Below the pieces are notes generated by a model, which did no database searches, had not been told where the DNA came from, and worked only from the letters and a program-made list of their open reading frames with translations. Below, piece by piece: positions 13,001-28,000 of a DNA stretch of 64,000 nucleotides. A program made the position numbers and the translations under genes. Each line of letters begins with the position of its first letter. Position 1 is the first letter of the stretch. Source of the stretch: Gymnothorax reevesii (lineage: Eukaryota; Chordata; Actinopteri; Anguilliformes; Muraenidae); NCBI GenBank assembly GCA_029721435.1, contig CM056586.1, positions 72,994,607 to 73,058,606 on the forward strand, read 5' to 3'.

Positions 13001-16000
13001 TGCACAGATAGTACAAGTGCGTATTTGTTTATTAATTTCCAAATGAATTGTGCATTTGCAATTTTTCATCTATTGTAACGGCCAAATGTAAAATCTAACT
13101 GTGATAAGGAATGATGTCAGCACCCACGAGCAGTTCCACATTCGGTAATCCACAGTTTTATGATGTATTAAATATTACTGGTTGTGGAGCTGGTAAATCT
13201 GCAGCTTCAGCTCTGTGAAGGTGAGGTATGAGTTTGACTGGAAGCTACAAAAGGTGTTCCTTGAAAATATTTCAAAATATTTGATTCAAACAGAGAAATT
13301 GGCTCTTCTTTCAGGTTATCACGTTGAATTTAAGGAAGCAAACAGTCTGATGTGGAAGAGAGCAAATAAGACCCATCTGAGAATGAAAGAATTCAGAGTT
13401 ACTGGATTAATTGAAGGCCTTGAATATGAATTCAGAGTTATGGCTTTGAATATGGCCGGTGTGGGAAAGCCAAGTAAACCTACTGACCTCCTTGTTGCCC
13501 TGGACCCAATCGGTAAGTTGAAGTTTAACTGCTGAGTTGTAAAAATGGTGTGAATCCTGTCATGGGTTTTCATCGTCTGTTTCTTGTTGTGCAGAAACAA
13601 TTCAACCCATAATCTCTAATGGTCAGAAATATCGATCAAATTTGACAAAATTTGCTATCCAACATCTTTAGCTAATTAACTTTGAGACTGCATGTCACCC
13701 ACACACTTCAAAAGTAGGTGTGACTGGGTGGTCAAAATTAAGAACTGAAATTTTGCACCTTTCTATTATAGATAAAGAGCTGTAACATGGTATGTAAGTA
13801 GTAAACAACAATTCTTAGATTATAAATGATGGATTTTGAAGATTTGTAAAAGATATGTTACTAAGTTATTAAGATGGTGTAAACTCTATTGACAGTGTCT
13901 GTTGTTTGTCATTCGTGAACAATTTGACCCGTAACCTAAATACAACTGAGGCTCGACTGACGGATATTACAGTATTGGTGCTGAGGTTGACCCTGCCTCT
14001 TTAGACTGATCGCACCTCTTTTTATCATGTCCTCATCTGGCCATGAAATAGCAGGGGCGTGTGTTTATATTTAAACAGAATAACCATTCCTATTGACTGC
14101 ATGTTTGGAGGTTACTATAGTCCTTGTTTATGTTGCAACATATTATAGCGAACATTTGGCATGTTGTTTCTGTTTACTCCTGGCTCTTCTGCTTGCATTA
14201 AAGGGGATTCACGAAAGAATTCCCCTTAAACCATGACCAACTTGTACTTCAACTGCCAGCTAAGTTACATTTCTGGGACCTAAGCTACAGTGCCTTTATT
14301 TTTCTTAGTTTTTGCTTCAAAATGCAGACCGTGCCAATAAACAAAGGCCTTCATGCATTTATTTGTGGTCCAGGCATACTAAAGGTATACTGCACTGTTG
14401 CAGTATAGTGCCCAGTAGCATCAGCTCTGGTCTTACAACACAAACGTCTTGGAATAATGTAGCAAAGCAGTAATTGTAATATGGATTTTTCTGCTGTAAT
14501 TCATTCTAGATCCTCCTGGTAAACCTGAAGTTATTAGCCTAACAAGAAACACCGTGACACTTACCTGGACTGCACCGAAGTACGACGGCGGCCACAAACT
14601 GACTGGCTACATAGTTGAGAAACGAGAGCTGCCAGGAAAGGCATGGATGAAGGCAAATCATGTGAATATCCAAGCGTGTGCATTCACCGTGACAGACCTA
14701 CGGGAGGGCAATAAGTACGAGTTCAGAATACGAGCTAAAAACGCGGCTGGAGCGATAAGTGCACCATCAGAGACGACTGACACTCTTGTCTGCAAAGATG
14801 AATACGGTAAGAATTTGGTTTGAAGTCAGATGAATGTTGACATTACTGTCAACCTCGTAAAGGATGGTTATTCCAAAACCCGTTCTGCTTATTTTTACAG
14901 AGCCACCATCAATAACTATGGATCCAGCTTTGAAGGAAGGCCTTACTGTCAAAGCTGGTGACACTATTGTAATAGATGCAATAAGCATAATTGGAAAACC
15001 ACCACCAACATCTGTATGGTCTAAAGGAGAAAGAGAATTCAAGCCATCAGACACCGTCCAAATAGCAAGCACTCCAACATCCTCCACGTTATCAATCAAG
15101 TATGCCAGTAGGAAGAATACTGGAGACCATGTTATTACTGCCAGCAATCCATTTGGTATAAAACAAGAGACTGTAAAAGTAAAGGTTCTTGATGTTCCTG
15201 GACCACCGGGACCTATTGAAGCTAGCAGCGTGTCTGCTGAAAAGGTCACATTAACATGGCTGCCACCTGAGAATGATGGCGGCTCTGCCATAAAATCTTA
15301 TACTCTTGAGAAGAGGGAAACCAGTCGCCTTCTTTGGACTGTGCTTGCTGAGAATGTCATTGACTGCCGACATGTTGCCCACAAGCTTATCCAGGGCAAC
15401 GAATACATCTTCCGTGTCTCAGCTGTGAACCAGTATGGTGTCGGAGATGCAACGCAGTCAGGCCCGGTAAAAATGGTGGATAGCTTTGGTAAGTACCATC
15501 TCATAAGAGACAATATTTGTGCATTTGCTGCATTGCATAATTTTAAATTAAATCCTACTTCGAATTTCAGGCCCACCTGGTCCTCCATCAAAACCTGAAA
15601 TTGACAATGTGAGCAAGAACTCTGTCACTATTTCATGGAAGAGACCAGTAAATGATGGAGGAAGTGATATCAGAGGCTACAGAGTTGAAAGAAAAGAAAG
15701 AAAAGGTTTGCGTTGGGTGAGAGCATCAAAGAAATCTATCTCTGACCTCAGATACAAGGTACAAAATCTCACTGAAGGAGTTGAATATGAATTCCGAGTC
15801 ACTGCAGAGAATAAAGCCGGTTTCGGAGAACCAAGTGAACCTTCACAACCTGTGTTGACTAAGGATGTGACATGTAAGTAAATATGCATTTCGAAAAAAA
15901 ACATACTCGTTTTCCCTAATAAAATCTAATGAACAGAGAAGTTGACTGAATTACACTTTAATGATGCTCTGGGGATGATGCATACTTTAAAGTCATTGCC

Positions 16001-19000
16001 CGAATCAACTGAGTGGATTAATATGGCTGAAAACAAATACTTATTGTACGCATGAAATTTTACGTGTAAGCATTAAACATAACCTGCATTTAATAATAAT
16101 ATATTTTATAATTTCCGTACACTGATTTTTTTATTATCATCTTTTTAAATTCATAATTTCAGATCTCCCAGGGCCGCCATCCAACCCAAGAATTACTGAC
16201 ACTACCAAGACTACAGCAACATTTAACTGGGGTAGACCTCACTATGATGGAGGTCTTGACATCATTGGATATGTTGTTGAGCACAAAAAGGATGGAGAGG
16301 ATGATTGGATCAAAGACACTACAGGCTCAGCATTGCGCATTACCGAATTGGTAGTACCAAACCTACAAGCAGGTGCAAAGTATAATTTTAGAGTTAATGC
16401 GATTAATGCCGAAGGAGTTGGTGAACCAGCTCAGGTTAAAGAACTTGTTGAAATTGTGGACCGAGAGGAAATTCCAGATTTTGAACTTGACGCTGATCTA
16501 AGAAGAACCTTGGTGGTCAGGGCAGGATGCTCCATACGAATGTTTGTTCCAATTAAAGGTCGCCCAACTGCTGAAGTAACCTGGATGAAGGAAGACATAC
16601 CCTTAAAAGGCCGTGCTCACATTGACACCACTGAGTCATACACTCTCCTGGTTGTTCCCGAATGTTCCAGGCAGGATTCTGGAAAATACCATCTGCTGCT
16701 AGAGAATGTCGCTGGCAAAAAATCAGGATTTGTTAATGTCAAAGTTTTAGATTCTCCTGGACCACCAATCAACTTGAGGGCAAGAGAAATTTGTAAAGAT
16801 AGTATTACACTGCATTGGGATATCCCCATTATAGACGGTGGTTCAAAAATTACCAATTACATCATTGAGAAGCGTGACGCAACACGTAAGGCATACTCCA
16901 CAATAAATGCAAACTGGCAAAAATGTTCTTTTAAAGTCCCAGATCTGACTGAAGGATCAGAATACTATTTCAGAGTAACTGCTGAAAATGAGTATGGAAT
17001 TGGTCAGCCAGCTGAGACTCCTGAACCCATCAGAGCATCTGAGGCACCCTCAGCTCCTGACAGTCTTATTGTTACAGATGTTTCCAAGGACTCTGCAAGT
17101 CTTTCTTGGACTAAACCAAAGCATGATGGTGGCAGTAGAATTACTGGATATGTTCTTGAAGCTCAAAAGATGGACACAGAGCAGTGGTGTCATGTTACAA
17201 CAGTAAAAGCTTTAGATTATACAGTTACTAATTTGACTGAAAATGAGGAGTATATTTTCAGAGTAATGGCAGTGAACAGTTGCGGCAGAAGTTATCCCCG
17301 AGACAGCAGACCTGTTCTTATAAAGGAGCAAACTACAGGACCTGAATTTGACCTACGTGGAATCCATCAGAAATTAGTCATTGCCCGAGCAGGTGATAAT
17401 GTGAAGGTTGAGATACCTGTTTTGGGTCGTCCAAGACCTTCCGTTTCATGGAAGAAAGGGGATAAAGAACTCAAGCAAACACAGCGAATAAATGTTGAAA
17501 ATACTTCAACTTCAACAATCTTGAATATCAATGAGTGCAAACGGGAGGATGGTGGTCAGTATTCCATAACAGGGAAAAATATACTTGGTACAGTAACAGA
17601 AATCATCACGGTTGAAGTACATGACATTCCTGGGCCACCTAAAGCGCCTATAAAGTTCGATGAAATTTCATCTGACTACATTATAATATCATGGGATTCC
17701 CCTGAGTACGACGGAGGTGTACCAATTAGCAATTATATAGTGGAAATGAGGGAAACCACAGGTACATCATGGGTAGAGTTAGCAGCAACAGTAATTCGAA
17801 CAACATTCAAGGCTGCACGTCTAACCACTGGTGTAGAATATCAGTTCCGTGTCAAAGCACAAAATAGATATGGTATTGGGCCTGCAATCACATCAGAAGC
17901 CATCATTGCTGCTTATCCATTCACAGTGCCTGAGGCTCCCGGCACTCCACAAGTAGTAGCCTTTACTAAAGATACTATGACAGTAAGTTGGAATGAACCA
18001 CAATCTGACGGTGGAAGCCGCATCTTGGGATACCACATTGAAAGGAAAGAGAAAAACAGTATTTTGTGGCAAAGGATCAGTAAAACCTTAGTTGTGGGAA
18101 ATATTTTCAAATCTACCGGACTGACAGATGGTATCGCCTATGAATTCCGTGTTGCAGCTGAAAACATAGCAGGTATTGGCAAACCAAGCAAGGCCTCAGA
18201 GCCGATGTTTGCTCTTGATCCAGTGGATCCACCCGGTAAGCCAGTAGCACTGAACATTACAAGACATGCCGTGACTCTTCAGTGGACAAAGCCTGAAGGT
18301 GATGGCGGGTTTTCAATAACTGGCTACACAGTTGAGAAGAAGGACTTACCTAATGGTCGCTGGCTGAAGGCAAATTTCGGGAACATATTAGATACAACAT
18401 TCACTGTTAGTGGATTAAAAGAGGATGCTTCCTATGAATTCCGCGTTCTTGCCAGAAATTCTGCTGGTGCTGTAAGTAACCCTTCTGAGCCATCTGACCC
18501 CATCACTTGCAGAGATGACCTTGAGGAGCCAAGGATAACTGCAGATGCTAAATTCACTAATATTACTTTGAAGGCGGGGGAGGTCTTTAGGCTTGAGGCT
18601 AATGTTACTGGCCGACCCTTACCAACCATGGTTTGGACTAAAGATGGAAAGGAACTTGAAGAAACTGGCAAAATGGACATTAAAACAACAGATTTTTCAT
18701 CGGTTTTGATTAACAAAGACTCTTTACGGAGGGATGGTGGTACATACACTCTAACTGCAACCAATCCTGGTGGCTTTGCTAAACAGATTTTTACCGTGAA
18801 GGTTCTTGACAGACCCGGTCCTCCTGATGCACCACTTGCTGTTACAGAAGTTACGGCTGAAAAATGCTTCTTGTCATGGTTACCACCTTCACATGATGGG
18901 GGAGCAAAGATTGACTATTACATAATTGAAAAAAGAGAAACAAGTAGGCTTACATGGACAAATGTAGCATCAGACTTACAAGTTAACCGATTTAAAGTGA

Positions 19001-22000
19001 CAAAGCTGTTGAAAGGAAATGAATACATCTTCAGAGTCATGGCAGTCAATAAGTATGGTGTTGGAGAGCCCCTTGAATCAGAGCCAGTTATGGCTAAAAA
19101 CCCATATACGATTTCTGATCCGCCGCAAACGCCAGAAGTAACAACTATTACAAAAGACTCTATGGTTGTTTGCTGGGGACATCCTGAAAACACAGGTGGA
19201 AGTAGTATTTCCAACTATATTGTTGAAAGAAGAGACAGAACTGGTCTTCGCTGGGTTAAGTGTAACAAGAGGACTGTAACTGATTTGAGATACAAGGTGT
19301 CTGGGCTCACAGAGGGTCATGAATATGAGTATAGAGTGATTGCTGAGAATGCAGCAGGCTTAAGTGCACCTAGTCCTTCAAGTCCATTTTATAAGGCCTG
19401 CGATACCATATTCAAGCCAGGCCCTCCTGGTAATCCAAGAATACTTGACACAACTAAGTCATCAATTACTCTAGCCTGGAACAAGCCAGTATATGATGGC
19501 GGTTCAGATATCACAGGCTACATTGTTGAAACCTGCCTTCCAGAGGAAGATGAATGGACAGTTGTAACCCCCAAGAAAGGGTTAATAGCTACATCTTTTA
19601 CCATTACCAACCTGAAAGAAAATCAGGAATACAAAATCAAGATTTCAGCCACAAATTGTGAGGGAGTTGGGGAGGCAGCTTCTGTCCCTGGATCACCAAA
19701 GGCAGAAGACAGGCAGACTTCTCCAGAAATTGAGCTTGATGCTGACCTTCGAAAAGTGGTGAATATCCGTGCTTGTGGCACATTGAGACTATTTGTACCA
19801 ATAAAAGGAAGACCAGCTCCTGAAGTGAAATGGTCAAGAGAAAATGGAGAGCCTCTTGACAGAGCAGCAATTGAGAGTACAACGTCATACACATTGCTAA
19901 TCCTTGAAAATGTCAGTAGATTTGACAGTGGAAAGTACATGCTAACAGTGGAGAACAGCTCAGGAAGCAAGACTGCATTTGTGAATGTTAGAGTTCTGGA
20001 TACCCCTGCAGCCCCACAGAATCTAATGATAAAAGAGGTTACAAAGGATTCAGTCTCTCTCACTTGGGATCCACCGCTTATTGATGGTGGATCAAGAATT
20101 AAGAATTACATTGTTGAAAAACGAGAATCAGCAAGAAAGGCATACTCGACCGTCACTGCAAATTGCAGCAAAACAAGTTGGAGAGTTGGAGAGCTGCTGG
20201 AAGGAAGTAATTATTTTTTCAGGATTTTAGCTGAAAATGAGTTTGGAGTTGGTCTACCTGTAGAAACATCCGAGCCCATCAAAGCATCTGAAAAGCCACT
20301 TCCACCGGGCAAAGTGACTCTTAATGATGTTACAAGTAATAGTGCATCTCTGTCATGGGAAAAACCTGAACACGATGGAGGAAGCAGAATAACTGGGTAT
20401 ATTGTTGAAATGCAAAGCATAGAAAGTGAAAAATGGACTCAATGTATGGTTGTCAAAGTAACTGAAGCAGTGGTCACAGGCCTGACACAAGGTGAAGAAT
20501 ATTTATTCCGCGTATCAGCTTGTAATGAGAAAGGAAAAAGTGATCCTCGTCAACTTAACGTGCCAGTAGTTGCCAAGGATCTTGTGATTATTCCAACCTT
20601 TAAGCTGCTTTTCACCACATTCAGTGTTCTGGCTGGAGATGACTTAAAGGTAGATGTTCCCTATGTTGCTCGCCCCAAAGCAGCTGTTACTTGGCATAAA
20701 GATGGCCTACCTCTCAAGGAAACAACTAGACTGAACACTCAAACCGGAGAAACGAATTTGTATCTTGTAATTAAGGAGGCATGTAGAGATGATGTTGGAC
20801 AGTATACTATTAAACTTTCAAATGCAGTTGGTGAAGCAACGACAGACATAAGTGTAGTTGTTCTTGACAAGCCTGGCCCTCCAACTGGACCAATCAAAAT
20901 AGAAGAAGTCACGGCTGACAGTGCGGTTCTTTCTTGGCAGCCCCCAGAATATGATGGTGGATGTTCTATCAATAACTACATTGTAGAAAAGAGAGACACA
21001 TCAACCACAAACTGGCAAATTGTATCTGCAACTGTGGCCAGAACAACAATTAAAGCAGTGAGGTTGAAGACGGGCATTGAGTACCAGTTCAGAGTTGCAG
21101 CTGAAAACAGATATGGAAAGAGCTCAGCGCTTCTCTCAGATTATGTGATTGCTCAGTACCCATTCCAAGTTCCAGGTCCTCCAGGAACTCCCACTGTAAA
21201 TGCCGCTACAAAGGATAGCATGATAGTTGTGTGGACTAAACCAAATAATGATGGCGGAAGCAAAATATTGGGGTATCACCTTGAAAGCAAGGAAAGAAAC
21301 AGTATTCTTTGGTTGAAACAAAACAAAACACTCATCCAAGACACAAGATTGAAAGTTTCTGACCTTGAAGAAGGACTTGAATATGAGTATAGAGTTTTTG
21401 CAGAAAATATTGTGGGCATTGGCAGACCCAGCAAATTGTCAGAATGCCATGTTGCAAGAGATCCTTGTGACTGCCCTGGAACACCTGAAGCTGTCATTGT
21501 CACAAGAAATTCTGTCACACTAAGATGGACAAAACCACAATATGATGGAGGCAGCAAAATTACTGGCTATATCGTGGAGAAGAAGGAGTTGCCAGAAAAG
21601 CGCTGGATGAAGGCCAGTTTTACAAATATTATTGAAACTGACTTCACTGTGACAGGCTTAGTTGAAGACCAGAGATATGAGTTCCGTGTAATTGCAAGAA
21701 ATGCAGCTGGTGTTCTCAGTGATCCATCAGGCAGCACTGGAGCTATCACTGCAAAGGACGAAGTTGACCCTCCATGTATTAATATTGATTCTAAATATTC
21801 TCAAACTATTGTTGTAAATGCTGGAGAGACTTTCAAAATTGATGCTGAAGGTCGAGGCAAACCACTACCCACAATACACTGGATGAAGGAGGACGTAGAG
21901 CTTTCAAACACAGCGCGCCTAGATATTAAGAACACTGACTTCACCACTTGTTTGACAGTTAAGGAAGCTATCCGCACTGATGGTGGCCAATACACACTCC

Positions 22001-25000
22001 TACTAAGAAATGTTGGAGGAGAAAAATCAGTTAATGTTGGTGTCAAAGTATTAGATCGACCTGGTCCTCCTGAAGGCCCTATTTCTATCTATGGTGTCAC
22101 AAATGATAAGTGCAGCATTGCCTGGAAACCACCACTGCAAGATGGTGGTAGTGATATATCTCACTATATTGTTGAAAGAAGAGAGACAAGCAGATTAGTC
22201 TGGACAGTTGTTGAATCAAAAGTTCAGACTTTGAATCTAAAAATAACAAAACTTTTGGCTGGAAATGAATACATCTTCCGTGTTTTAGCTGTAAATAAAT
22301 ATGGGGTTGGTGAACCCCTTGAATCTGATGCAGTAATTGCTAAAAATCCATTTGTAACTCCTGATCCTCCCACGGGTGTTGAAGTTTCAACAGTTACTAG
22401 TGATTCAATGGTTTTGACCTGGGAGAGACCTTCAAATGATGGTGGAAGTCCAATTACAGGATATATTATTGAGAAACGTGATAAAGAGGGAGTGAGGTGG
22501 ACCAGATGCAATAAACGTGTGGTTAGCGAGCTGCGCTTTAGAGTTACTGGACTGGTCGAAAGCCACAGCTATGAATTCAGAGTTGCAGCTGAGAATGCAG
22601 CTGGAGTAGGGCAGCCAAGCGCACCTTCCATTTATTATAAGGCCTTGGATCCAATTTTCAAACCAGGTCCTCCAAATAATCCTAAAGTGACTGATGTGTC
22701 AAGAAGCTCAGTATTCCTTGCATGGGGCAAACCAATTTATGATGGTGGTTCTGAAATTCAAGGATACATTGTTGAGGCATGTGAGGCCATATCTGAAGAA
22801 TGGGTTATGTGCACTCCAGCTACAGGAATTGCACAGACAAGATTTGAGGTTGAAAAACTCCAAGAGAAGCATGAATACATATTCAGAGTTTGTGCAATTA
22901 ATAAAGCAGGTGTTGGTGAACATGCTGATATTCCTGGAAAAATTCTTGTTGAAGAAAAAATGGAAGCCCCAGAATTGGAAATTGATCCGGATCTCAGAAA
23001 GATGATCAGTGTTAGAGCTGGAGGCTCCCTTAGATTGTTTATTCCAATAAGAGGACGTCCTGCTCCTGAGGTAAAATGGGACAAAGCTGACGGTGAAATC
23101 AGAGATACAGCACAGATTGACACTACCAGCAGTTATACATCTATGGTTATAGAAAATGTTGATAGGTTTGACAGTGGAAAGTACATAATCACTGCAGAAA
23201 ATGCCAGCGGGACAAAGTCCGCTTTCATCAATGTCCGCGTACTTGATACGCCAAGTGCACCTGTCAACTTTATTGTGAAGGAAATAACAAAACAGTCTGT
23301 AACACTTGCTTGGGAGCCACCTGCATTGGATGGTGGAGCCAAAATAAAAAATTATATCGTTGAGAAACGTGAGAGCACACGAAAAGCGTATTCAACCGTT
23401 GTTGCTGACTGCCACAAAATGTCATGGAAGATTGAACCACTTCAAGAGGGGTGCAGCTATTTCTTCAGGGTTCTTGCTGAAAATGAACACGGTGTTGGCT
23501 TACCAGCTGAAACTCCAGAGCCCTTGAAAGTATCAGAAGTGCCTCAACCTCCTGGTAAGATCACTGTTGTTGACACAACACGTAAAAGTGTCTCATTGGC
23601 TTGGGAAAAACCAGAACATGATGGCGGCAGCAGAATTATTCACTACATTGTAGAGATGCAGGCAATGGATGATGAGAAATGGTCTGTCTGTGCACAGGTC
23701 AAAACACTTGAGGCAGTAATCAGTAATTTAGCCCAGGGAGAAGAATACATGTTCAGAGTTATTGCAGTAAATGAGAAAGGACAGAGTGACCCCAGGATCC
23801 TTCCAACGCCAGTTCTAGCGAAGGATCTGGTTGCTGAACCAAATGTGAGACCAGCTTCCAGCAACTACAGTGTTCAAGTTAGTCATGATCTCAAGGTTGA
23901 AATACCAATTGCAGGACGTCCAAAGCCAGAGATTGTTTGGACAAAGGATGGCTCAGCTCTCAAGCAAACAACCAGAGTACATGTTGTTGATACTGAACAC
24001 CACACCATTCTTAGTATAAAAGACGCAACAAGAGAGGATGCTGGCATTTACACTATTGCTGTATCAAATGTTCTTGGACATAAGGAAGCAAATATTGAAG
24101 TCATCACACTTGACAAACCTGGCCCACCAGGCGGACCTGTAAAGTTTGATGATATCAGTGCAGAGAGCATTACCATTTCTTGGGACCCACCATCATACAC
24201 TGGAGGCTGCCAGATTTCAAATTATGTCGTCCAAAAGAGAGACACAACTACTACGAACTGGAATACTGTTTCAGCTACGGTGGCGAGAACTACTCTGAAG
24301 GTGCCCAATCTTAAAACAGGCACAGAATATCAATTCAGAATATTTGCTGAAAATCGGTATGGCAAAAGCTACGCTTTAGACTCTGAAGCTGTTACTGCGC
24401 AGTATCCGTACAAAGAACCAGGTCCACCAGGAACTCCATTTGTTTCCTCAGTATCAAAGGATCACATGGTTGTGGAATGGCACAAACCAATGTCAGACGG
24501 AGGAAGTGGAATTATTGGTTATCATATAGAAAGAAAAGAGAAAAACAGTATACTCTGGACCAAAATTAATAAGGCTCTGATACAAGATACCCGCTTTAAA
24601 ACCAGTCCTTTGGAGGAAGGTATCGAGTATGAGTTTAGAGTCTATGCTGAAAACATTGTCGGTATTGGAAAGTGCAGCAAAGTCTCTGAGGGCTGTGTTG
24701 CACATGACCCGTGTGATCCACCTGGCACCCCAGAAGCTACCATAGTAAATAGACACTCAGTAACACTTAAATGGACTAAGCCTGTATATGATGGTGGCAG
24801 TCTGATAACCGGTTACATTGTGGAGAAAAGAGACCTTCCTGATGGACGATGGATGAAGGCTAGCTTTACGAATGTGATTGACACTACATTTACAGTAACT
24901 GGCCTGACTGAGGATTGCAAGTATGACTTCAGGGTAATTGCAAAGAATGCAGCTGGAACAGTCAGTAAACCATCCAATAGCACTGGTGCCATCACTGCAA

Positions 25001-28000
25001 AGGATGAAGTTGAGCCGCCAGTATTCTTCATTGAGTCAGAATACAGTCAACCCATTGTGGTTAAAGCAGGAGATACATTTCAACTTGCAGCTGATTTTCA
25101 AGGAAAGCCAGTGCCCACAGCGCAGTGGTTCAAGGGTGATAAAGAGATTGACAATATGGCTCGATATGAGATTAAGAACATAGATTTTAAGGCATTGCTT
25201 GTTGTTAGGGATGCCATCAGAATTGATGGTGGGCAATATAATCTGCACCTCACAAATGTCGCTGGTTCAAAAACAGTTCCTTTCCAGGTCAAGGTGTTAG
25301 ACCGACCAGGACCGTCTCAAGGGCCCCTTAACGTCACTGGTGTAACATGTGAAAAATGCACGCTTTCATGGCTTCCTCCTGAACATGATGGAGGCAGCAG
25401 CATTTCCCATTATGTTGTTGAGAAGAGAGAAACAAGCCGTCTTGCTTGGACTGTAGTGGCTGGTGATTGTAAAGCTACTATTCTCAAAGTAACAAAACTT
25501 CTACAAGGAAATGAGTATATCTTCCGAGTCATGGCTGTCAATACATATGGCATTGGTGAACCTCTGGAATCTGCACCAGTGATAATGAGAAACCCATTTG
25601 TACCACCAGGATGTCCAAGAGATTTGGAAGTGACGAATATTGCAAGGGATTCTATGACAATTTGCTGGTCCCGACCAGAGACTGATGGTGGAAGTGAAAT
25701 TGTTGGCTATATCATAGAGAAAAGAGACAGAGCTGGGATCAGGTGGACAAAATGCAATAAACGCAGAGTCACAGACTTAAGATTTAGAGTGACTGGTTTG
25801 ACTGAGGATCATGATTATGAATTTAGGTTATCTGCTGAAAATGCTGCTGGAGTTGGACAACCAAGTGCACCAACAGACTACTACAAAGCATGCGATCCAG
25901 TGTTCAAACCAGGACCCCCAAGTAATCCACACGTAGTAGATACCACCAAAAGCTCAATTTCAATTACATGGGGAAAACCAATTTATGATGGTGGCAGTGA
26001 GATACAGGGATATGTCGTGGAAATATGCAAAGCTGAAGAGGAGGAATGGACTGTATGCACACCGCCAAGTGGCCTATGTGCTAATAAGTTTGATATTACT
26101 AAACTTACTGAACATCAAGAATATATGATTCAGATATGTGCTATCAACAAAGTTGGGGTCGGAGAACCAGCTACTATTCCTGGAACATTTAAACCTGAAG
26201 AAAAAATGCTAGCCCCAGAAATTGAACTTGATTCAGCACTCAGGAAAGGAATCGTGGTTCGAGCAGGAGGCGCCATAAGGATCAACATACCCTTTAAAGG
26301 GAAACCTACTCCTGAGATTAACTGGTCTAAAGATGAAGGGGACTTGTCTGAAATTGCACAAATTGAGAAAGGACTGAATTATACCCAGCTTTCAATTGAC
26401 ATTTGTGACAGGAACGATGCTGGAAAATATATTCTTAATTTGGAAAATAGCAGTGGTTCAAAGTCTGCGTTTGTGTCTGTTAAGGTTTTGGACACGCCAG
26501 GGGCACCCATTAACCTTGCAGTTAAAGACATCAAGAAAGATTCTGTTACTCTTACTTGGGACCCACCTTTGATAGATGGAGGAGGAAAAATCAAGAGTTA
26601 TATCGTAGACAAGCGAGAATCAAACAGAAAAGCATTTTCCAATGTTACCGATAATTGTACTAAAACAAGCTTTAGGGTGGGCAATCTCACTGAAGGAGCG
26701 ATTTATTATTTCAGAGTTATGGCTGAAAATGAATATGGGGTTGGCTTGCCTGTTGGAACAACTGATTCAGTTAGGGCATCAGAGGCTCCTCTGCCGGTAG
26801 GAAAGGTAATTTTGACTGAAGTAACTAAAACCACTGCCTCACTAGCATGGGAAAAACCAGAGCATGATGGTGGAAGCAGGATATTGGGTTACTACATTGA
26901 AATGAAGCCAGAAGAATCAGATACATGGGTTGTAGCTACAACTACAAAGGCATGTGAAGGAACTGTAAGTGGACTGAGTCCTGGTGAAGAATATGAATTC
27001 CGTATTGTGGCCTATAATGAGAAAGGCAACAGTGACCCCAGATCCTTAGCTACTACTGTTATTGCCAAAGATGTGGCAATTGCACCCAGTTTCAAGATGG
27101 CATTCAACTCCTTTAGTGTCCAAGCTGGAGAAGACCTAAAAATTGAAATACCAGTTATTGGTCGTCCAGCACCTAAGATTACTTGGAGTAAAGATGGGAA
27201 TGTACTTAAAGAGACAACAAGAGTGAACTTTACCAGTACCGCACATGCAACACTTCTATGTATAAAAGAATCACACAAAGATGATGCTGGAAAATACACT
27301 GTTACTGCTGCAAGTAGTGCTGGTACTGTGACAGAAGAAATTAGAATCATTGTTCTTGAAAAACCTGGTCCACCAACTGGTCCCGTAAAGATTGAGGAAG
27401 TAAGTTCAAACTTTGTCACCATATCATGGGAGCCACCGGTATATACAGGAGGATGTCAAATAAACAATTATGTTGTTGAAAAACGAGACACAACAACCAC
27501 ACTATGGCAAATAGTGTCTGCAACAATTGCAAGGACAACTATCAAGATTACGAAGTTGAAAACTGGTACAGAATATCAATTCAGAGTCTTTGCCGAAAAC
27601 AGATATGGAAAAAGTTCCTCATTAGACTCTGAAGCAGTTCTTGTACGGTATCCTTTCAATGAACCTGGACCTCCTGGTGTCCCTGTTGCTACATCAGTGA
27701 CAAAAGACTACATGGTTATTGAATGGAAAGCACCAATTAACAATGGTGGTAGTCCAGTTCTTGGCTATCATCTTGAAGGAAAAGAAAAGAACAGCCTTCT
27801 ATGGGCAAAATTGAACAAGCATCTAATTCCTGACTGTCGATTTAAAACTAACAGTCTCGAAGAAGGTCTTGAATATGAATACAGAGTGTTCGCAGAAAAT
27901 ATTGCTGGCATTAGCGTGGCAAGCAAAATTTCAGAGTGCTATGTAGCTCTTGATCAGTGTGATCCTCCTGGCACCCCTGAGGCCATTGTTATCACCAGAA

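Larger units (their letters stand above)
9747..16467 (+). repeat. ttn: C-zone super-repeat C2 (11 domains)
   Basis: Exons 14-22 plus the first domain of exon 23. Layout I F F I F F F I F F F; positions 4+5 and 8+9 are fused into 588-bp exons, and position 6 is split over two exons. Its last Fn3 opens the giant exon. Confidence 0.88.
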
